This document shows, piece after piece, positions 31,555-43,199 of a stretch of 60,000 nucleotides of DNA (position 1 is its first letter; each line of letters opens with the position of its first letter). This DNA is from Polytrichum commune (lineage: Eukaryota; Streptophyta; Polytrichopsida; Polytrichales; Polytrichaceae): contig OX485805.1 in the NCBI GenBank assembly GCA_950295325.1, positions 56,074,758-56,134,757 of the forward strand, given 5' to 3'. The position numbers and the translations under genes are program-made. Below the pieces are notes generated by a model. The model worked only from the letters and a program-made list of their open reading frames with translations, had not been told where the DNA came from and made no database searches.

Positions 31555-32740
31555 CAAGTTCAACCAGTTACTTGTTGTGATCTTTGGGTTTCATTCATTA
31601 ATTTGAAGTACATTTCACAGATTCCTCTAAAATGATCGGTATTTTTCCTAAAGTCTTGAAACTTCAACCAGTTACATGTTGTGATCTTTCCGTTTCATTC
31701 ATTAATTTGAAGTATATTTTACAAATTCCTCTAAAATGATTGGTATGTTTCTTGAAGTCTTGAACTTCAACCAGTAACATATTGTGATCTTTGGGTTTCA
31801 TTTATTAATTTGAATTATATTTCACAGCTTCCTCTAAATTGATTGATAATTTTCCTAAAGTCTTGAACTTCAACCGGCTACATGTTGTGCTCTTTGAGTT
31901 TCATTTATTAATTTGAAGTACATTTCACAGATTCCTCTAAAATGATCAGTAATATTCTTAAAGTCTTGAACTTCAACCGGCTACATGTTGTGCTCTCTGG
32001 GCTTCATTTATTAATTTGAAGTATATTTTACAGATTCCTCTAAAAATGATCGCTAATTTTCCCTGAAGTCTTGAACTTCAACCAGTTACATGTTCTTATC
32101 TTTCGGTTTCATTCATCAATTTGACATTTATTTCCCAGATTCCTCTAAAATGATCGGTAATTTTCCCTGAAGTCTTGAACTTCAACCAGTTTCATGTTGT
32201 GATCTTTCGGTTTCATTCATTAATTTGACGTGTATTTTCCAGATTCCTCGAAAATGATCAGTAATTTTTCCAACCAGTTACATGTTGTGATCTTTCGGTT
32301 TCATTCATCAATTTGACGTGTAATTTCCAGATTCCTCTAAAATGATCGGTAATTTTCCCAACCAGTTACATGTTGTGATCTTTCGGTTTCATTCATCAAT
32401 TTGACGTGTATTTTCCAGATTCCTCTAAAATGATCGGTAATTTTCCCAACCAGTTACATGTTGTGATCTTTCGGTTTCATTCATCAATTTGACGTGTATT
32501 TTCCAGATTCCTCTAAAATGGTCGGTAATTTTCCCTGAAGTCTTGAACTTCAATCAGTTTCATGTTGTCTTGAACTTCAACTAGTTACATGTTGTGATCT
32601 TTCGGTTTCATTTATCAATTTGACGTGTAATTTCCAGATTCATCTAAAATGATCGGTAATTTTCCCTGCAGTCTTGAACTTCAGCCGATTCTTTCTCAAA
32701 CTCAACTGGTTCGTCTGTCACTGGCGGTCGGTTCTCCCCC
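31555..32740. repeat. Tandem array of about 104-bp units (about 11 copies)
   Basis: Units begin 'agattcctctaaaatgatcg', followed by 'gtcttgaacttcaacc', 'agttacatgttgtgatcttt', 'cggtttcattcat' and 'caatttgacgtg'. Starts fall near 31620, 31721, 31828, 31930, 32031, 32137, 32241, 32329, 32417, 32505 and 32636. The first six units are about 101-106 bp. Those from 32241, 32329 and 32417 are 88 bp because the 'tgaagtcttgaactt' segment is lost, and are nearly identical, so they amplified most recently. The unit matches the interior of the MITE at 11408-11548, and the array's right end (32668-32735) continues into that element's right half. Not a CRISPR: there are no unique spacers. Confidence 0.88.
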
Positions 32741-33650
32741 ATTCAAGGTAAATTGCATGGGTAAAGAGGCCACCTAATTGATTGGTGACAGTGATCACCC
32801 GGACTAAACTGGAAAAGGCTTGTGGACCCACAGAGGCATCAACCTATAAATAAGCTCAAGAGTACATAGCCTAGGCTCTTTTGACTACACCCAACCAATG
32901 AAATAGGTGGATCCAAAATAATTCTCCATTGTCGTCACCTACAGTATCCCCCCTTCAACCTCATGTTTAACTTTCGGCAATCGCAAACTCCACTTATTTT
33001 CCCCATGAAATCATTCTACAATTTTAATCTATGTGTCATGCATCGTTCCATCATATTATGAATCTATGTATTGTTGTTGGGGAAATCAAATTGTTGTTAC
33101 GAGTCCTAGGCGATCATCTTACGTTGGTGAAAGAACAATGCAAATCTATCATTGTGGTAGATTTTCAAAATTCTCAGTGACATAGGACTAGTTTCTAGCG
33201 ATGCATGTCAATCACCCATGACCAAAGCAAAATAACATTCCGATAGTAAGTTAATAATTAATTGCCTAATAATTAATTGAAGTGCGAAAGTAAGTTAGGC
33301 AACCCATCAAATAATACTATAAAAATTGGGTGGATTCATAAGTAATTTAACATAAGTTAGGCATTCGATCCCGTTTGCTTGTCTCATTACTGATTTTTAT
33401 GATAGTGTGTCAGTATGACTTGTGGAGCAAATTCATGCTTGATTTTTTTTTTAAAAAAAACCATGAGTGAGATTGACACTGCCTGAAGATATTGTTGAAT
33501 TCCAGTGAATGTCACTTTGCATTAATATGTTTTTTGACACTCAACAAAATTAATTTCCCATAAACTTAGGCACCTTTGAAATAAATTATTTTCTACCCAA
33601 GTTGCTAGAGAGCTATGATATTCCATATGCATTGTAATATTAGTCCACAC
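32741..33650. other. Intergenic, no gene recognised
   Basis: AT-rich. The 32 bp just after the array ('caaggtaaattgcatgggta' and on) recur at about 39253 with few changes. Nothing else is supported. Confidence 0.45.
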
Positions 33651-35380
33651 CATCATGCAAACGGTATTAGATGTGAGGGGGTCTCAAAAAGGGAAAGAAA
33701 AAGAAAAAGAAAAAGAAAACTCCCTTGTTTCAAGAAGTTGGAGCTTGCTTTGGATGACAAGGAAGTGTAAGACTATGTTGGGAGAGAATGTTCGCAACAA
33801 CAAACATGGTCCATGCGACCACATGAGTTGCCCTAATGAGTCACGACTGCAAAGGTACATGGATGATAGCTTTTGTGCATTAAGAACACCATAACTTGTT
33901 TGGAAACATCACACATACACTAGGTGTTTCTTTTAACGTCTAACATCATGCAAACACTCTCGGATGTGAGAAATCAAAAGACATTTCCCTTGTTGCAAGA
34001 TGAAGTTTGAACTTTTGTTACATAAAGTGGGAGTATAAGACATTGTTCGGAGGAACACACATACCACATGTAACGTAAGGCCCTTGAAACAAATTTACAG
34101 TGTAAACAAAGGGTGCATAATTCCCTCCGAAAAATAAGGAGGGAAAATTTCCATAATTTGGCCCTAAGTCGTTGATCGGATCCCTAATTGTGTGGTGCAA
34201 AATTATGTGTATAGCTTTTATGCTTGATAAGGCCCTGGGGATGGGACCTTCCATGAATGTGGGTCGAACCCTCAAGCAAGCTATTATTCATGGGATAACC
34301 CACCCCTAGGGCCTTATCTACTACCATATGAACTGCCCTTTTGACCCCAAAGCACTACGTGGATGGTAACTTGTGTGCATTAAGAACACAAGAAAATCGT
34401 TAGAAACATTCCATATGCACTATATGTTTACATAAATCCCCATCATCATGCAAACACTCTCGGATGGGAGAAGGGGGGGGGGGTTGGCTCATTGCAAGAA
34501 GTTGGAACTTACTTTGTAGAATGTGTGAGTGTAAGACCCTTGTTTACATAGCATGTTAAGAGAAATATACATGGTCCATGAGATCACATGACCACCTCGA
34601 TGACCCCCCCAAAAAAACTATGTGAATGGTAACTTGTGTGCAATAAAATAAAAAAAACATGAACAATTGGTTCTAAACATTTCATACACACTAAATGTTT
34701 TTTTAGTAGTTCATAGCATCATGCAAACACTCATCGAGCTCTCAAATGTGCGAAAATGGAAAGAAGTTCCCCTCATCGCAAAGAAGAAATTGGATGATGT
34801 TGGAGTGCATTAAGAAAACTAGCTTGGACCCGTGCTGTCCTAGCCCATTGCACCCACGCATATAAATTTAATATCCCAAATGAACCTAACCCACCATATG
34901 CATGTACACACATGCTCATCACCCCTCTCCCCCCTTCCCCAAGCACCTGCCACCATATCACCATGGCGCACTCTGAGATAAAAAATGAATTTCATTTTCT
35001 TTTAAAATAAATTTACCCCACCTTATTCTACTGCCCATGTCATGTCGCAGTTTTAACTCCATGTCTAAAAAAGAAACCCCCCTTGTCACAAATATGAAGT
35101 TGGAACTTGCTTTGGACAATTGTGGTTGATAGCCTGCCTGCACTAAAACGAAAACACAAAAGAATTGATTCGAAACATGCCATGTGCACTATTCTATGTT
35201 TCATATGGGTCCCAATCACCATGCAAACACACTCGTGAGGCTCTCTCAGGTGCGCGAGAAAGGGAAAGGAAAGAAGTGCCCGGTCCTTGTCGTGAAGGAG
35301 GAGTTGGGACTTAAGTTAGTTTGGGCGATGTGGGAGTTGGAAGCGCATGTTGGGAGAGCAACAAACAAATTATAAAACAC
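33651..35380. repeat. Five diverged direct repeat units upstream of UGD
   Basis: The phrase 'catcatgcaaacactctcg' or a variant recurs at about 33651, 33944, 34443, 34716 and 35216. It is followed each time by 'gatgtgag', a purine-rich run, 'gaagttgg(a)acttgctttg', 'gtgtaagac..ttg', and by 'tggtaacttgtgtgcatt' before the next unit. Spacing is about 275-500 bp. The second unit contains the 91-bp mini-element. The last unit runs to within 450 bp of the UGD start codon. A G-run lies at about 34476-34485. Confidence 0.7.
34227..34317. mobile_element. 91-bp palindromic mini-element, copy B
   Basis: Same length and ends as the element at 18833-18923 (ATAAGGCCCTGGGGATGGG to CCCACCCCTAGGGCCTTAT). An inner inverted pair, CATGAAT/ATTCATG, extends the hairpin. 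It lies inside one of the repeats upstream of UGD. Confidence 0.65.
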
Positions 35381-35547
35381 ACATGGAGGGCACGGCGCAC
35401 ACACACCGCTGGGTTTCACTACGTGCGCTAAAAGTCTGGCCTGCAATAGGCGCGACGCCCTCCCACCCTTCAACTGGCCAGCTATGTAGCTGTCGGGGTC
35501 CAGAAAAAGACGCGTTCACACTGTCAACGCGGCCGCACACGTCCCCC

Positions 35548-35827
35548 TATATTTTCTTAACCCCTTTCCTCCGTTCCCCTGTCACTCAACTCCGCTTTCT
35601 CCCCGCACCTTCACTTCAACTTCGCCTCGCACCTCACCTCCTCGCCGGAATTGTCTGCTCCCTCGGTGGGTTCTTGTCCCCGTGCGTCGTTTGCACAATC
35701 GGTGTGTACCAGGCTTCGTGCTCGTCCGAACGAGCCGCGTCTTGCCTGTTTTGGTAGCAGATTGCGTTCGGGATCTGGGGTTTAGGGGCGAGGTAGATCT
35801 GAGGGTTTGTGAGTGCAGATCTGTAAG
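35548..35827 (+). promoter_or_regulatory. Probable UGD core promoter and leader
   Basis: TATATTTT at 35548-35555 follows a GC-rich block and precedes a C/T-rich stretch, typical of a plant TATA region and leader. AG acceptor-like sequence (gagtgcag|atctg at 35818) lies just before the ATG. It would fit a leader intron like those of other plant UGD genes, but I cannot prove one. Confidence 0.4.
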
Positions 35828-37270
35828 ATGGTGAAGATATGCTGCATTGGCGCTGGCTACGTCGGGGGGCCAACCATGGCCATGATTGCGTTGAAGTGTC
35901 CCGACATTCGCGTGGTAGTCGTCGACATCTCCAAGCCAAGGATCGCAGCGTGGAATAGCGATGTGCTGCCTATCTACGAGCCAGGGCTGGACGAGGTAGT
36001 CAAGAGCTGCAGGGGCAAGAACCTCTTCTTCAGCACTGACGTGGAAAAGGAAGTTGCGGAGGCGGACATTGTGTTCGTCTCGGTGAACACTCCCACCAAG
36101 ACCAGGGGTTTGGGCGCTGGGAAGGCCGCGGACTTGACCTATTGGGAGAGCGCGGCGCGCATGATCGCCGATGTCTCAAAGTCGGACAAGATCGTGGTGG
36201 AGAAGTCTACCGTCCCAGTGAAGACTGCTGAGGCCATTGAGAAGATTCTCACACACAACAACAAGGGCATCAACTTTCAGATCTTGTCTAACCCTGAGTT
36301 CCTCGCAGAGGGAACTGCCATTGAGGATTTGGACAAGCCCGACCGCGTGTTGATTGGAGGACGCGAGACTCCCGGAGGCCAGAAGGCTGTTGCCGCTTTG
36401 AAGGCAGTGTACGCACACTGGGTTCCAGAAGATCGCATCATCACTACCAACTTGTGGAGTGCCGAGCTTTCAAAGTTGGCTGCTAACGCTTTCTTGGCAC
36501 AGAGAATCTCATCCATCAACGCTATGTCAGCTTTGTGTGAGTCCACGGGGGCTAATGTTAATGAAGTCGCATTCGCTGTCGGTAAGGACTCTCGCATCGG
36601 TTCTAAGTTTATGAACGCATCTGTTGGATTCGGCGGGTCGTGCTTCCAGAAGGATATTCTGAACTTGGTGTACATCTGTGAGTGCAATGGTCTTCCGGAA
36701 GTTGCACATTACTGGAAGCAGGTTGTGCAGATTAATGACTACCAGAAGACGAGGTTTGTTAAGCGCGTGGTTTCTTCTATGTTTAATACTGTCTCTGGCA
36801 AGAAGATTGCCATCCTTGGATTTGCATTCAAAAAGGATACCGGTGACACAAGGGAAACCCCTGCCATTGACGTATGCCATGGGCTACTAGGTGACAAGGC
36901 ATTGCTCAGCATCTACGATCCTCAGGTTACCGAAGATCAGATCAAGCGTGACTTGGCCATGAACAAGTTCGACTGGGACCATCCCCAGCATTTGCAGCCA
37001 CAGAGCCCCACCGCATTCAAGCAAGTTTCCGTTGTGTGGGATGTGTATGAAGCCACCAAGGACGCACATGGTATTTGCATTATCACTGAGTGGGAGGAGT
37101 TCAAGAAACTCGACTACCAACGGATCTACGACAACATGCAGAAGCCCGCCTTCCTGTTTGATGGCCGTAATGTTCTTAATGTTGAGGAAATGCGTAAGAT
37201 TGGCTTCGTCGTGTACTCCATCGGCAAGCCCCTTGACCCATGGGTGAAGGACCTGCAAGTATCCATCTAG
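35828..37270 (+). CDS. UGD: UDP-glucose 6-dehydrogenase, complete, intronless coding sequence
   Basis: Cytosolic enzyme that oxidises UDP-glucose to UDP-glucuronate with two NAD+, feeding cell-wall xylan and pectin precursors. The ATG at 35828 gives exactly 480 aa, the usual plant length, and the conserved N-terminus [16 protein letters not shown]. The in-frame ATG at 35813 would add MQICK and is rejected. Rossmann NAD motif GAGYVGG at 8-14; catalytic Cys272 in [11 protein letters not shown]-terminal UDP-binding domain with [18 protein letters not shown] and FDGRN. The C-terminal [14 protein letters not shown] is typical of plants. An uninterrupted coding sequence is normal for plant UGD genes. 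Its GC-rich 5' end and C/G-ending codons contrast with the AT-rich flanks, which fits strong expression. Confidence 0.97.
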   Translation: MVKICCIGAGYVGGPTMAMIALKCPDIRVVVVDISKPRIAAWNSDVLPIYEPGLDEVVKSCRGKNLFFSTDVEKEVAEADIVFVSVNTPTKTRGLGAGKAADLTYWESAARMIADVSKSDKIVVEKSTVPVKTAEAIEKILTHNNKGINFQILSNPEFLAEGTAIEDLDKPDRVLIGGRETPGGQKAVAALKAVYAHWVPEDRIITTNLWSAELSKLAANAFLAQRISSINAMSALCESTGANVNEVAFAVGKDSRIGSKFMNASVGFGGSCFQKDILNLVYICECNGLPEVAHYWKQVVQINDYQKTRFVKRVVSSMFNTVSGKKIAILGFAFKKDTGDTRETPAIDVCHGLLGDKALLSIYDPQVTEDQIKRDLAMNKFDWDHPQHLQPQSPTAFKQVSVVWDVYEATKDAHGICIITEWEEFKKLDYQRIYDNMQKPAFLFDGRNVLNVEEMRKIGFVVYSIGKPLDPWVKDLQVSI

Positions 37271-39864
37271 ATCTAGGAGCACGGACATTGTTTCAGCTTA
37301 ACTCATTCTTTTTTCTTGACAGATTGTTTCAGCCCTGCCAAGATATGCATCTTCAATATTTCTTGGGTTTTGACGATGCATATCTCTTTCTTTCGTTTTG
37401 TCAAGAACCTTAGGTTATGGTATGGTAAGGGCTCCTAACATTGTGCAGTTCTTAATTCTGCGCTTTTAGTCGCGCGGTGAGAATGATATTCTACGGAATA
37501 GATGTCATTTATAAAATTTTATACAGTTTTTGGCTGTTCAGCATATAAGCGGGCCTATCAACTCAATTGTGTACTCGTTCTCTCAATCTTGCATCTCACA
37601 AATGCTTTGCTACTTTGGATTGTTGCATCTTCATTCTACTGTTCCCCCCTAGCACGCGTTTTTCACGTGCAAGGCGGATGTGACGTGTGGACGTGGAGAC
37701 GTTCGAACAGAGTGTTGCATGTCTTTGTGAAATTTATTGTAACGCGTAATCGTCGATATTACATATGTCCTTGCATGTTCAATCATTATACTTATGTTTC
37801 TGCAATGTTATTCTTCAGAATCTCAAGAATACGTAATGAAACTGACATTCCTCGAATGATGGACATGTTCCTCGTTCTCTTCAGTTCTTGATTGCAATTC
37901 TGACGTGCCCAGAATACTTATGGTATCATGGCAGTTTGCAGCTTTAGCCATCACTTGCTTCTTGGTGCGGTGATCCATAATGATAGTTCAATGCAATTCT
38001 CTTGATACGAAAATCTCACTGAGAATCACTCTGTTTCAATTTGGATGTGTGTCGACTACTTCGAAAATGTTGCGCAAAGTGGCAAATTCCATTTCAAACC
38101 TTTTTCGCACTCTCGCCCTTTATAGATTCTTGTACTATATTGTGCATGCATGTCAGACCTCACGAATGCCGAAGTCGGTAGGTGCAAATAATGCAAGTAT
38201 CACCAACAATTCAGCTGAAAATGAGACATGGATGAATTCAACTGTAAACCAATAGATGTAGCGAAATGTCTTCATCTTTTCCAAATTTTCTCAGTTTTGA
38301 TCTAACCAGCCTTCTGCCATTGTGGTCGGTATAGCCCTTCGGAGGTGTAACTGATTTCAGTTCAAGCAGCAATAGGAGTTAGTGAAGCGGAAATAGCTCG
38401 AGGTACTTAAAGCTTTTTTGGTAGGTCGTAGCTAGTGGCAATTCTTTGAGACCCCAAACCCTCAACCTTAGCATCGTAGCTTTCATACGTAACCCAACAT
38501 TAGATGTTAGATCACAGAATATCTACAGTCATGTTCTAACGCCAATGTTAGCGTAGTCTTGAAATAATTTAATATTGGTTCGTGAAGTGTAAAGTGTGTG
38601 CCACGTCCAAGCATTTGCCACCTCACAACCCTCATTTAGGAGACTCTTTGATGTACAGTTGTTTCGCGAGCAGTGAGGAGCTTGTAACTCGAAGGCAGAA
38701 CTTTATATCACCAATGAGCATCACACTCCAGACTGTTATACTTCATCAAAAGGCTTGCGGCACTTCTGCAGTTCTTCCATCACCATTTGTATGCTCTGAA
38801 GTGGACAGGTTTTAATAGTCTCCAGCATCTTGATGATAGTTGAATGGAGAGTTGTGGATTAAAGATCTAAATATAAGCTGGACTATCTCAGTCATTTATC
38901 TTTACTGCACACCTATTATTTGCATTGTGACTTATGAGCTCAGTATGGATCTCAAAATGAACACCAAAAAGAAAGAAAAGAAAGACGTGTTCAAACTTAG
39001 ACATTCAAATTTGGAATGTTTGCTGAATATTTGTTACCTGTTTTAGGCTCAAAAGTTAACACGACTGTGGGGACTTCTATGATCAATCTACACTGATATG
39101 TGAAATTAAGTTGCCACACACTAATTAATCAACATTCCACATATTTTGGATCTTTAAAACCATAATAACAAAATTTGGGAAATAAATATTTTCTGTGGTT
39201 GCCATACAGATTGATAGTCAGTTATAAGTTTTCAAGATCTGATTTCAACCCAAGGTAATTTGCATGGGTAAAGAGGCAACCTGTTCACAAAGGCAACCTA
39301 GTAGAAGAGAATCTTAACTTGAATAACAAGATTCAAAAAGTATGAAGAAAACTGCCTAGAGCCTCAAAGGTGGATTCTAATTATCTCATGCTATTTACGT
39401 GCTTAATATCCTAGAGAAGAGTGCTCATCTGAAAACGTCTGTTTGCGGCCTACTTACCTTAGGTAGGGCATCACATGCCAGAGTGTTCCTAGCTTGCAAG
39501 ATTTCTACATCTTGGAATGAGAAATCCCCATCCACGGTTTGACATAACTCATGATGGTGCAATTTCATTAGATGTGTTACAAAGGTCCACTTAACCAGAA
39601 GGATGTATATAACATGCTGTTTCCCATTGAAATATCAAATCCCAAGAAAATTGTAGAGACAGCCCCAGTGACAAGAAAACCAAAAAACTGAAGAACAGTT
39701 TTACAAGTGAATTGACTATTTCAATTGCATGATGCTTTTACAATAATACAGCTGGTAGGGACAGGCTTCAACAGCATCCTGTGGCATCCTCTTCCTTGTG
39801 CTCCAGAATGTGCTTGCATCTACTTCACCGTTTCTTCTATGCATGGCTAAAACTATTGTGTGAT
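37271..39864. other. Intergenic between UGD and CLPP5 (convergent)
   Basis: Holds the 3' regions of two convergent genes. The 129-codon frame at 37502-37891 lies in probable UGD downstream sequence and has no family resemblance. A 32-bp segment near 39253 repeats sequence next to the tandem array at 32743. No gene supported. Confidence 0.45.
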
Positions 39865-42800
39865 TCAAGCGGGGCTCAACTCAGGTACACCACCAGCAGG
39901 TGGAAGAGGCCTGAGGGCTTTAAGAGGGTTGGAGATGACAGCATCGATCAGCCCATAGTCCTTTGCCTCCTTGGCACTCATGAAGAAATCCCTGTCTGTG
40001 TCTTGAACTATCTTCTCATATGGCTGGCCTGTGTGGTAAGCTAGGTATCCGTTCAAATTTGCCTTGTGGTGAAGAATCTCATTTGCCTGCCAGCAACCAA
40101 CAAGGATTATGTTTAAAAATCACATCAGCATGCCACCACTAATCCAAAACTCAATTTCAGAAGTACCTAGACTTGCTACAATTCATGCTCACAAAATTAA
40201 GGGTTGAAACATCTGCCCACAACATTATGTTAGCATGTGCCTCGCTGCTCAATTGGAAAGCATGCAAAGCACCTGAATTTCAATATCTGTCTGCTGGCCT
40301 TGGGCACCTCCAAGAGGTTGATGTATCATGATACGTGAGTTTGGAAGACTGTACCGCTTGCCTGAAGTGACACATGTTTGCAGATCAGATATTAGCAAAT
40401 TAACTGGTCTGGTAAGGGCATGCTGACACATCACTACAGTGAAGGTGGACTCGTCCACACTGCCACTAGGTGTGGACATTAACTGACAGTGAAAGTTTTC
40501 TCAAAGGTTTACGATCGTATCAGATGATTTTTAGCACTTAAAGAATCAAGGAAATACCAATAAAATATGAGACCCTAGAATACTAAAGCTTGCCAATAAG
40601 ACGCAATGCTCACAAGACAAATCCTACAACTTCAACATTTTGTACTTCGTATAAATAACAAACACAAATCAAGAGAACATCAAATAAGCACCACCACAGG
40701 TAGCAATCAAGGCAAGCTTCATACCTTTAGTACCACCACTGAGGAGGAAAGCACCCATACTGCATCAACATCAAGAAAATGTTTTGGGTCAAGTTCACCA
40801 AAAATCACTCACTACTCTTTACCCAGAACCTTAAGCCATGAACCACCTAAAGGCATCTCTTTCAATTGATAGGAGAGGAGAGAAGGAGAAGTTCAGGAAT
40901 GGCTCAAATATAAATCCCTTACTTTTGATATCCTCTTAATGAAGTCCAGATTGTCTAGGTCTAGTGAAGCCTTGAGATGATACCCTTTATGCATTTTCTT
41001 GTGCTAAGGTGAATCCTCCTGCCTCAGGCAATGACTGTAATGGTGGATGCAATCCTGGGTAACGTATGTGAGTGAAGGACAAACCTTGCTGCAAGCCCAA
41101 CACAGACGGTGCTCACATCTGGTCGAATATGTCGCATTGTATCGAAGATTGCCATTCCTAGTCAAACAAACATTCAGATCAACACTTTCTATTAGTGGGA
41201 ATCAAGCGATCTAGAATTCTAAAACCTGCGTTTTTCAATCAACTCTAAGCCCTATTTTGGAAAATAAAACAATGAGACAAATTGAAATCAGAACGCCTGT
41301 GAACCAGTAAGGACTGTGCAATAAACTAAACGTGCAAAACAAATTTGTCAGGCAATCTAACAGTATCACCAATTCTCAGACTCACCAGCTGTCACAGAAC
41401 CACCGGGTGAGTTCACATACATAATGATATCCTGTCAAACATCCAACAGAACTGTGAGTATAACATTTCCAGTACAAATGCTTCACATATTGTTGATCCC
41501 AGGATTTATTTCTTACGATTGTCAAGATTTCTAAAGACGGCACTATCTGTACTAGAGAAGAACTTCGAAGCTGGTAATGACTAAAGAAGTGAGAAGAGAG
41601 CCCATTCTGATCCACTAAAGCAACTCAAATCCTTATGTATAAAAATGTGCTTAACTGTGACTATCCTAACCTACTCTCAAGTTTCCTCAGTCCTTGTATG
41701 CAAGCTACTTGATTTAGTCATAAAGCCGTAGCTGCAGAGACAATTAGGTCTCACACCAGAAAATACCAGCTGGAATTTGAAGTTACCGATTGCCTTTGCA
41801 GCCGTGGCAATGTCAATCAAATTGCTCGACCAAGAGCACCACAAATAAAATAAATATCTACCAAGAGATGGTCTTTGAAACAAACCCTGTTGGGATCAGC
41901 AGCATCTAGGTACAATAGTTGAGCCACAATCAAATTAGCCATGTCATCATCCACAGCACCTCCACACCGGATGATTCTCTGTTACAGAAGTGGATCACCT
42001 TGTTCAATATCATGAGCATCTCTCTTCCCGCAAATTGAAGAGAAATTACTGCCAATTACAGAAACAACACAAACCACCCGGAAAACTGGTACTCCCAACA
42101 ATCTACAACCGAAGAGCAATCACTGATATTCAACCTGTTTATGCTGAAAAGTGACAAAATAAAACTGGCTCAATCGAGGTGAATAACCTGCTGGAAAAGC
42201 TGAGTAATCACACTCTGGAACCTCTCTGCCAACATAGGGGGAGGCCCTTGCCCTCCCTGTGCTACTACAGGTCCCCCGAAATAAGCTGAAGTGGGTACTT
42301 CCAAATCCTTCCTGCGAGGGCACCCATTCCCAAGAACACATCCTCAACAACTTGACCAAAATCCTCACTAACAAAATTCCTGAATTCTTGCCAAAACAGA
42401 AACCTATAGTGAACCCAGAAATGATTGATAGCATTATGATGTTTGAGTGACAGAAGAATTCCAGAGGTCCCCGTGAAACCATCCTCAACAACATAACCAA
42501 AATCCTCACCAACAAAATTACTGGATTATGCCCACCACAGAAACCTGTAATGAACCCAGAAAAAGGTTGATAGCACTATGATGCTGGAGTGACATAAGAA
42601 TTCCAGGAGTTCTAAGTTGCAACCTCATCGCCATCTCAATGAGCTCGTCAGTGTAATCTACTTTCGAGGTATTAATTTTATCTCGTACCTTATAGACCAT
42701 ACATCATAGCTGGGAGTTGGAAGTGAGTCTGGTGTCCAAAAACCTTCGGATGTGACAGCAGCTCTGGCCACTAACCTCCTGCTCCTGCACCTAGAAATCA

Positions 42801-43047
42801 CCATAGAACTCATCAACGACCGCAACAACAAACTCAACAAATCCCTGTACACTCTACCACAAGAATTGAGCAATTCCAATTTATGTGCGGAAATGGCACC
42901 AAATTGTAAACCTAGAGCTTACTTCTTCGTCCCTACGGGCGCCAACGAAGGGCAAAAGCTTCTTTGCTGTTGAAGCTGGTGCACAGAAGTCGATGATAAT
43001 TGATGCACTGCGGGCACTGCCGACTTCAGCAGCACTGCATTCGCCAT
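39865..43047 (-). CDS. CLPP5: ATP-dependent Clp protease proteolytic subunit 5, plastid, complete, 9 exons
   Basis: Serine protease subunit of the stromal ClpPR core. Exons: 43047-42923, 42784-42689, 42311-42188, 41978-41886, 41431-41386, 41157-41085, 40759-40725, 40361-40273, 40086-39865. All GT-AG with matching phases, giving 300 aa (Arabidopsis CLPP5 is about 298). Residues 1 to about 50 form a Ser/Gln-rich transit peptide, then the CLPP5-specific [10 protein letters not shown] and VWSIR segments. The triad is Ser186 (GLAASMGAFLL), His211 ([10 protein letters not shown]) and Asp260 (DTDRDFF), spaced 25 and 49 residues apart as in E. coli ClpP (97/122/171). So it is an active ClpP, not a ClpR. 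Intron 2 contains a tandem duplication. The promoter, exon 1 and parts of exons 2, 4 and 5 were copied to 11.9-13.0 kb. The leader has an ACCCTA motif near 43160. Confidence 0.97.
42339..42610. repeat. Tandem duplication in CLPP5 intron 2
   Basis: Two direct units of about 130 bp, offset 141 bp (42339-42466 and 42480-42610). They share 'catcctcaacaac-t', 'accaaaatcctcac', 'aacaaaatt-ctg', 'cagaaacct-taatgaaccc', 'gatagca-tatgatg' and 'agaattccag'. Confidence 0.8.
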
Positions 43048-43199
43048 GGCTCCGTTTTGTTTGTGTCCCACTCCTACAATACGAAACGAAAGCGAGAGGC
43101 GATGAATTGGAAGCTCACAGTCCACGATGGAGATTCTTGACAATTGCGGAGACGGAACCCTAGCGGAAGGGGATATGGATGGGGTCTAGGGTTTTGGGT

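Noticed and set aside
31555-32740. CRISPR-like regular repeats
   Set aside because: Units are contiguous, with no unique spacers, in a plant nuclear sequence. It is a tandem satellite.
35813-35827. Five-codon N-terminal extension of UGD
   Set aside because: The conserved protein starts at [13 protein letters not shown]. The extension also overlaps a possible leader splice acceptor.
37502-37891. 129-codon open frame downstream of UGD
   Set aside because: No recognisable domain, aromatic-rich random-looking composition, and it sits in the probable 3' region of UGD.
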